Below, piece after piece: positions 61,507-64,000 of a DNA stretch of 64,000 bases. This DNA is from Ferrovibrio xuzhouensis (GTDB lineage: Bacteria > Pseudomonadota > Alphaproteobacteria > Ferrovibrionales > Ferrovibrionaceae): NCBI RefSeq assembly GCF_042648965.1, contig NZ_JBHRYJ010000005.1, positions 215,835 to 279,834 of the forward strand, written 5' to 3'. The first letter of the stretch is position 1; the number at the start of each line of letters is the position of its first letter. The translations under genes were made by a program, and so were the position numbers. The notes beneath the pieces are model-generated. The model was not told where the DNA came from and searched no databases. It saw only the letters and a program-made list of their open reading frames with translations.

Positions 61507-62103
61507 ATGACCAAGGATCGCCAGAACAGGAAAACCGCCCCGAAATCCCCAGCCCCGAAGCCGGCTGTCCGGGCGGCCGCGGCGGCAGCACCGCCGGTGG
61601 CGCGGCGTCCCATCGTCTCCTCGGCGCATCTGGCCGCCAACAGCATGGCCGAGCTCAGCGAGTTCGAATTCGCCCTGATGATGGCCAACAATGCCTTCAA
61701 CCGCTGGGTCGTGCGCTGCATGAATGCCGCCGGGATCGGCGATCTCGCCGCGCTGGACGTGCTGGTGCTGCACAGCATCAACCACCGCGACCGCGCCAAG
61801 CGGCTGGCGGATATCTGCCTCGTGCTCAACATCGAGGACAGCCATACCGTGAACTATGCCGTGAAAAAGCTGGTGCGCACCGGTCTGGTACAGGGCGAGA
61901 AGCGCGGCAAGGAAATCTTCTACAGCACCAGCGCGGCCGGCCACGAGGCGTGCCTGAATTACCGCAAGGTGCGCGAGGAACTGCTGATCCACGGCGTGCG
62001 CATGCTCGGCCATCCGGACGGCGACCTGTCGCATATCGCCGATATCATGCGTGCGCTGTCAGGCATTTACGACCAGGCGGCCCGCGCGGCGGCATCCCTC
62101 TAG
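61507..62103 (+). CDS. MarR-like winged-helix regulator
   Basis: A 198-residue DNA-binding protein. The first 40 residues are Ala/Pro/Lys-rich and disordered-looking. The winged helix covers about 60-165: LAALDVLVLHSINHRDRAKR, then LADICLVLNIEDSHTVNYAV (recognition helix) and KLVRTGLVQGEKRGKEIFYS (wing). It resembles the MarR-like COG5631 group. The ATG at 61507 follows a weak GGGA; the frame is open upstream, but that part has the character of leader DNA with repeats. The DctP gene begins 141 bases downstream on the same strand, so it may regulate the TRAP operon. Confidence 0.8.
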   Translation: MTKDRQNRKTAPKSPAPKPAVRAAAAAAPPVARRPIVSSAHLAANSMAELSEFEFALMMANNAFNRWVVRCMNAAGIGDLAALDVLVLHSINHRDRAKRLADICLVLNIEDSHTVNYAVKKLVRTGLVQGEKRGKEIFYSTSAAGHEACLNYRKVREELLIHGVRMLGHPDGDLSHIADIMRALSGIYDQAARAAASL

Positions 62104-62145
62104 GGTCCGCCCGCGTCCCCCCTTTTGGCATTTCGATGAAATTTC

Positions 62146-62162
62146 GTTGACAATTTATCAAC
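62146..62162 (+). promoter_or_regulatory. Candidate promoter/operator upstream of the DctPQM operon
   Basis: GTTGA-N7-TCAAC is an inverted repeat that contains a perfect -35 element TTGACA (62147-62152) within a locally AT-rich stretch. A matching -10 at 17 bases (AATCGT at 62170) is poor, so the sigma assignment is weak. Confidence 0.4.
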
Positions 62163-62244
62163 GTTTTGCAATCGTCGCCCCGCCGTCCACGACGGCTCAG
62201 GGGAAATCCAGCGGCCGCAGAGGCCACGATCCGGGGGTTCGACG

Positions 62245-63216
62245 ATGCGTCTGAAATTGATTTTTGCTGCCGCGGCGATGACGCTGGCGGCAACCCAGCT
62301 GCAGGCCCAGACCAAGTGGGATCTGCCGGCCGGCTATCCGGCGACCAACTTCCATTCCAGGAACCTGCAGCTCTTCGCCGACGACGTGAAGAAGCTGTCC
62401 GGCGGCAAGCTCGACATCACCGTGCATCCCGGCGCCTCGCTGTTCAAGGTGCCCGAGATCAAACGCGCCGTGCAGACCGGTCAGGTGCAGGCCGGCGAGC
62501 TGCTGATGTCGAATGTCGAGAACGAGATCCCGGTGTTCGGCATCGACACCGTGCCCTTCCTCGCCACCTCCTATGACGACGCGATGAAGCTGTACAAGGC
62601 GTCGAAGCCGGTGATCGAGAAGAAGCTCGAGGCCCAGGGCATGACCCTGCTGTACACCGTGCCGTGGCCGCCGCAGGGCATCTATGCCAACAAGACGCTG
62701 AATGCCATCGGCGACATGAAGGGCCTGAAGTTCCGCTCGTACAACCCGACCACCGCGCGCATCGCCGAGCTGATCGGCGCCCAGCCGGTGACCATCCAGG
62801 CCGCCGAACTGGCCCAGGCGCTGGCCACCAACACGGTGAACAGCTTCATCACCTCGGCCTCCACCGGCCGCGACAGCAAAGTCTGGGAAAGCCTGAAGTA
62901 TTTCTACGACGCGCAGATCTGGCTGCCGAAGGACATGGTGTTCGTCAGCACCGATGCCTTCAAGAAGCTGGATGCCGCCACCCAGAAGGCATTGCTCGAC
63001 GCTTCGGCCGCGGCCGAAACCCGCGGCTGGGACATGTCCAAGGCCGAGGCCGAGGATGCCAAGGCAGCCCTGGTCAAGGGCGGCATGACCGTCGCCGCGC
63101 CGCCGCCGCAACTCGCCGCCGACTTCAAGAAGCTCGGCGAGACCCTCTCGGCCGAATGGCTCAAGAAGGCCGGTGCCGACGGCGAGGCCGCCGTCGCCGC
63201 CTACAAAAAGATGTGA
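62245..63216 (+). CDS. TRAP transporter solute-binding protein, DctP family
   Basis: A 323-residue periplasmic binding protein. A signal peptide covers residues 1-21 (LQA before QTKWD). The DctP-type motifs are visible: LFADDVKKLSGGKLDITVHP near 45, the carboxylate-binding MKGLKFRSYNPTTARIAELI near 160 and NSFITSASTGRDSKVWE near 195. The conserved Arg that pairs with the substrate carboxylate is the one in KFRSY. The ligand is an organic acid of unknown type. The DctQ and DctM genes follow. Confidence 0.93.
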   Translation: MRLKLIFAAAAMTLAATQLQAQTKWDLPAGYPATNFHSRNLQLFADDVKKLSGGKLDITVHPGASLFKVPEIKRAVQTGQVQAGELLMSNVENEIPVFGIDTVPFLATSYDDAMKLYKASKPVIEKKLEAQGMTLLYTVPWPPQGIYANKTLNAIGDMKGLKFRSYNPTTARIAELIGAQPVTIQAAELAQALATNTVNSFITSASTGRDSKVWESLKYFYDAQIWLPKDMVFVSTDAFKKLDAATQKALLDASAAAETRGWDMSKAEAEDAKAALVKGGMTVAAPPPQLAADFKKLGETLSAEWLKKAGADGEAAVAAYKKM

Positions 63217-63294
63217 TGCCAGCGGGCGGGGGAAACCCCGCCCGTTTCGCATGTGCCTCTCTACCCATCCCTCTACCCTTCCGGAAAATCCGCC

Positions 63295-63801
63295 ATGTCT
63301 CCGCTTGCCCCGCTGTACCGCGCCTGCGGCTGGCTGGCCGGCCTGTTCATGATCGCCCTGCTGGCCACCATCCTGGTCAGCATCGCCGGCCGGCAGTTCG
63401 GTTTCTACCTCAGTGGCCTCGATGCCTATTCCGGCTATTGCATGGCCGCCTCCTCCTTCCTGGCGCTGGCCTATGCCTTCGCCCATGGCGACCATATCCG
63501 CGTGACGCTCGTCATCAGCCGGCTCGGCTTGAAGGCCCGCCGCGGCGCCGAGCTGTTCAGCGTCGCCATGGCGATCCTCGCCTCGGGCGCCTTTGCCTTC
63601 TACAGCGTGAAGATGGCCTGGTGGTCGTACAAGTTCCACGACATCTCGTCGGCCAATGACGCCACCCCGCAGTGGATTCCGCAGCTCGGCATGGCCATTG
63701 GCACCGTCGTCTTCTGCATCGCCTTCATTGAGGAGCTGGTTCTGCTGCTGCGCGGCAAGCAGATCCGCGACGACACCGACGAAATCGCCCGGACTGAATA
63801 A
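63295..63801 (+). CDS. TRAP transporter small permease, DctQ family
   Basis: A 168-residue inner membrane protein with four transmembrane segments (about 10-30, 45-65, 85-110 and 130-150), the standard DctQ layout. AHGDHIRVTLVISRL after the second helix is the family signature. It forms the membrane complex with DctM. The start at 63295 is chosen over an ATG 42 bases upstream because it gives the normal N-terminus. Confidence 0.9.
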   Translation: MSPLAPLYRACGWLAGLFMIALLATILVSIAGRQFGFYLSGLDAYSGYCMAASSFLALAYAFAHGDHIRVTLVISRLGLKARRGAELFSVAMAILASGAFAFYSVKMAWWSYKFHDISSANDATPQWIPQLGMAIGTVVFCIAFIEELVLLLRGKQIRDDTDEIARTE

Positions 63802-63873
63802 CCCTGGCCGAATGATGCCGGCTGAATAATCCATCCCTCCGCATATCCCGCCCGCGCTGACCGGACCCGCCCT

Positions 63874-64000
63874 ATGGACCAGATACTGATCGCCGTCTTT
63901 CTCATCCTCGCGCTGTTTGCGCTGTTTGCGGCGGGGCTGTGGATCGGTCTCGGGCTGCTCAGCTGCGGCTGGATCGCCATGGCGCTGTTCACCACGCGCC
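63874..64000 (+). CDS. TRAP transporter large permease, DctM family, cut by window end
   Basis: The first 42 residues of a hydrophobic protein starting MDQILIAVFLILALFALF. This matches the first transmembrane helix of DctM large permeases, and the position after DctQ supports it. The remainder lies outside the window. Confidence 0.85.
   Translation, partial: MDQILIAVFLILALFALFAAGLWIGLGLLSCGWIAMALFTTR

Overview
The window is 64 kb of high-GC chromosomal DNA (roughly two thirds G+C) from an alphaproteobacterium, most likely of the Rhodospirillales type. The evidence is the order ftsZ-lpxC-bamD-recN-ligA after a complete dcw cluster, DUF1127 small proteins, class II DAHP synthase, TRAP transporters and a short GltX. 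The genus cannot be fixed from the sequence alone. No insertion sequence, prophage, CRISPR array or tRNA was seen.

Positions 1-13.8 kb hold housekeeping and accessory metabolism: a GNAT acetyltransferase cut by the window edge, an exported DUF1800/DUF1501 pair, an AstE-like M14 deacylase with an AbrB-type membrane protein, a trans-aconitate methyltransferase-like gene, a hotdog thioesterase, then a tight minus-strand run nadE-gltX-cimA-trmJ-cupin (NAD, Glu-tRNA, isoleucine precursor, tRNA modification). Two palindromic repeats of one architecture sit at two convergent gene junctions.

Positions 13.9-24 kb: a probable operon class II DAHP synthase - nicotinate phosphoribosyltransferase - TAXI TRAP binding protein - fused TRAP permease; a three-gene glycan or protein-modification group (GT41/OGT-like glycosyltransferase, methyltransferase, NeuD-like acetyltransferase); and a GlcD/Dld-type FAD oxidase.

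Positions 24-38 kb: UvrD-type helicase, prmA, two DUF1127 genes, an M24 aminopeptidase, an RraA-family protein, a DEDDh exonuclease, ligA, recN, bamD and an XRE regulator. The most notable non-coding signal lies here. Downstream of the second DUF1127 gene the minus strand carries a compact structured RNA with C-rich anti-Shine-Dalgarno motifs and a terminator, resembling the alphaproteobacterial cuckoo/CcsR sRNAs. Both DUF1127 genes carry a near-identical RpoH-like promoter.

Positions 38-58.4 kb are a full division and cell wall cluster on the minus strand: mraZ-rsmH-ftsL-ftsI-murE-murF-mraY-murD-ftsW-murG-murC-murB-ddl-ftsQ-ftsA-ftsZ, then lpxC behind a strong hairpin and a terminator. Most genes overlap by 1-17 bases, so they are probably translated as one coupled unit. 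An array of five TGG(G) elements at exact 10-bp spacing in front of mraZ is a candidate MraZ operator.

Positions 58.4-64 kb: a secreted protein of unknown function, rnpB, an AmpD/AmiD-like amidase, an EamA transporter divergent from a MarR-like regulator, and the start of a DctPQM TRAP operon cut by the right edge.
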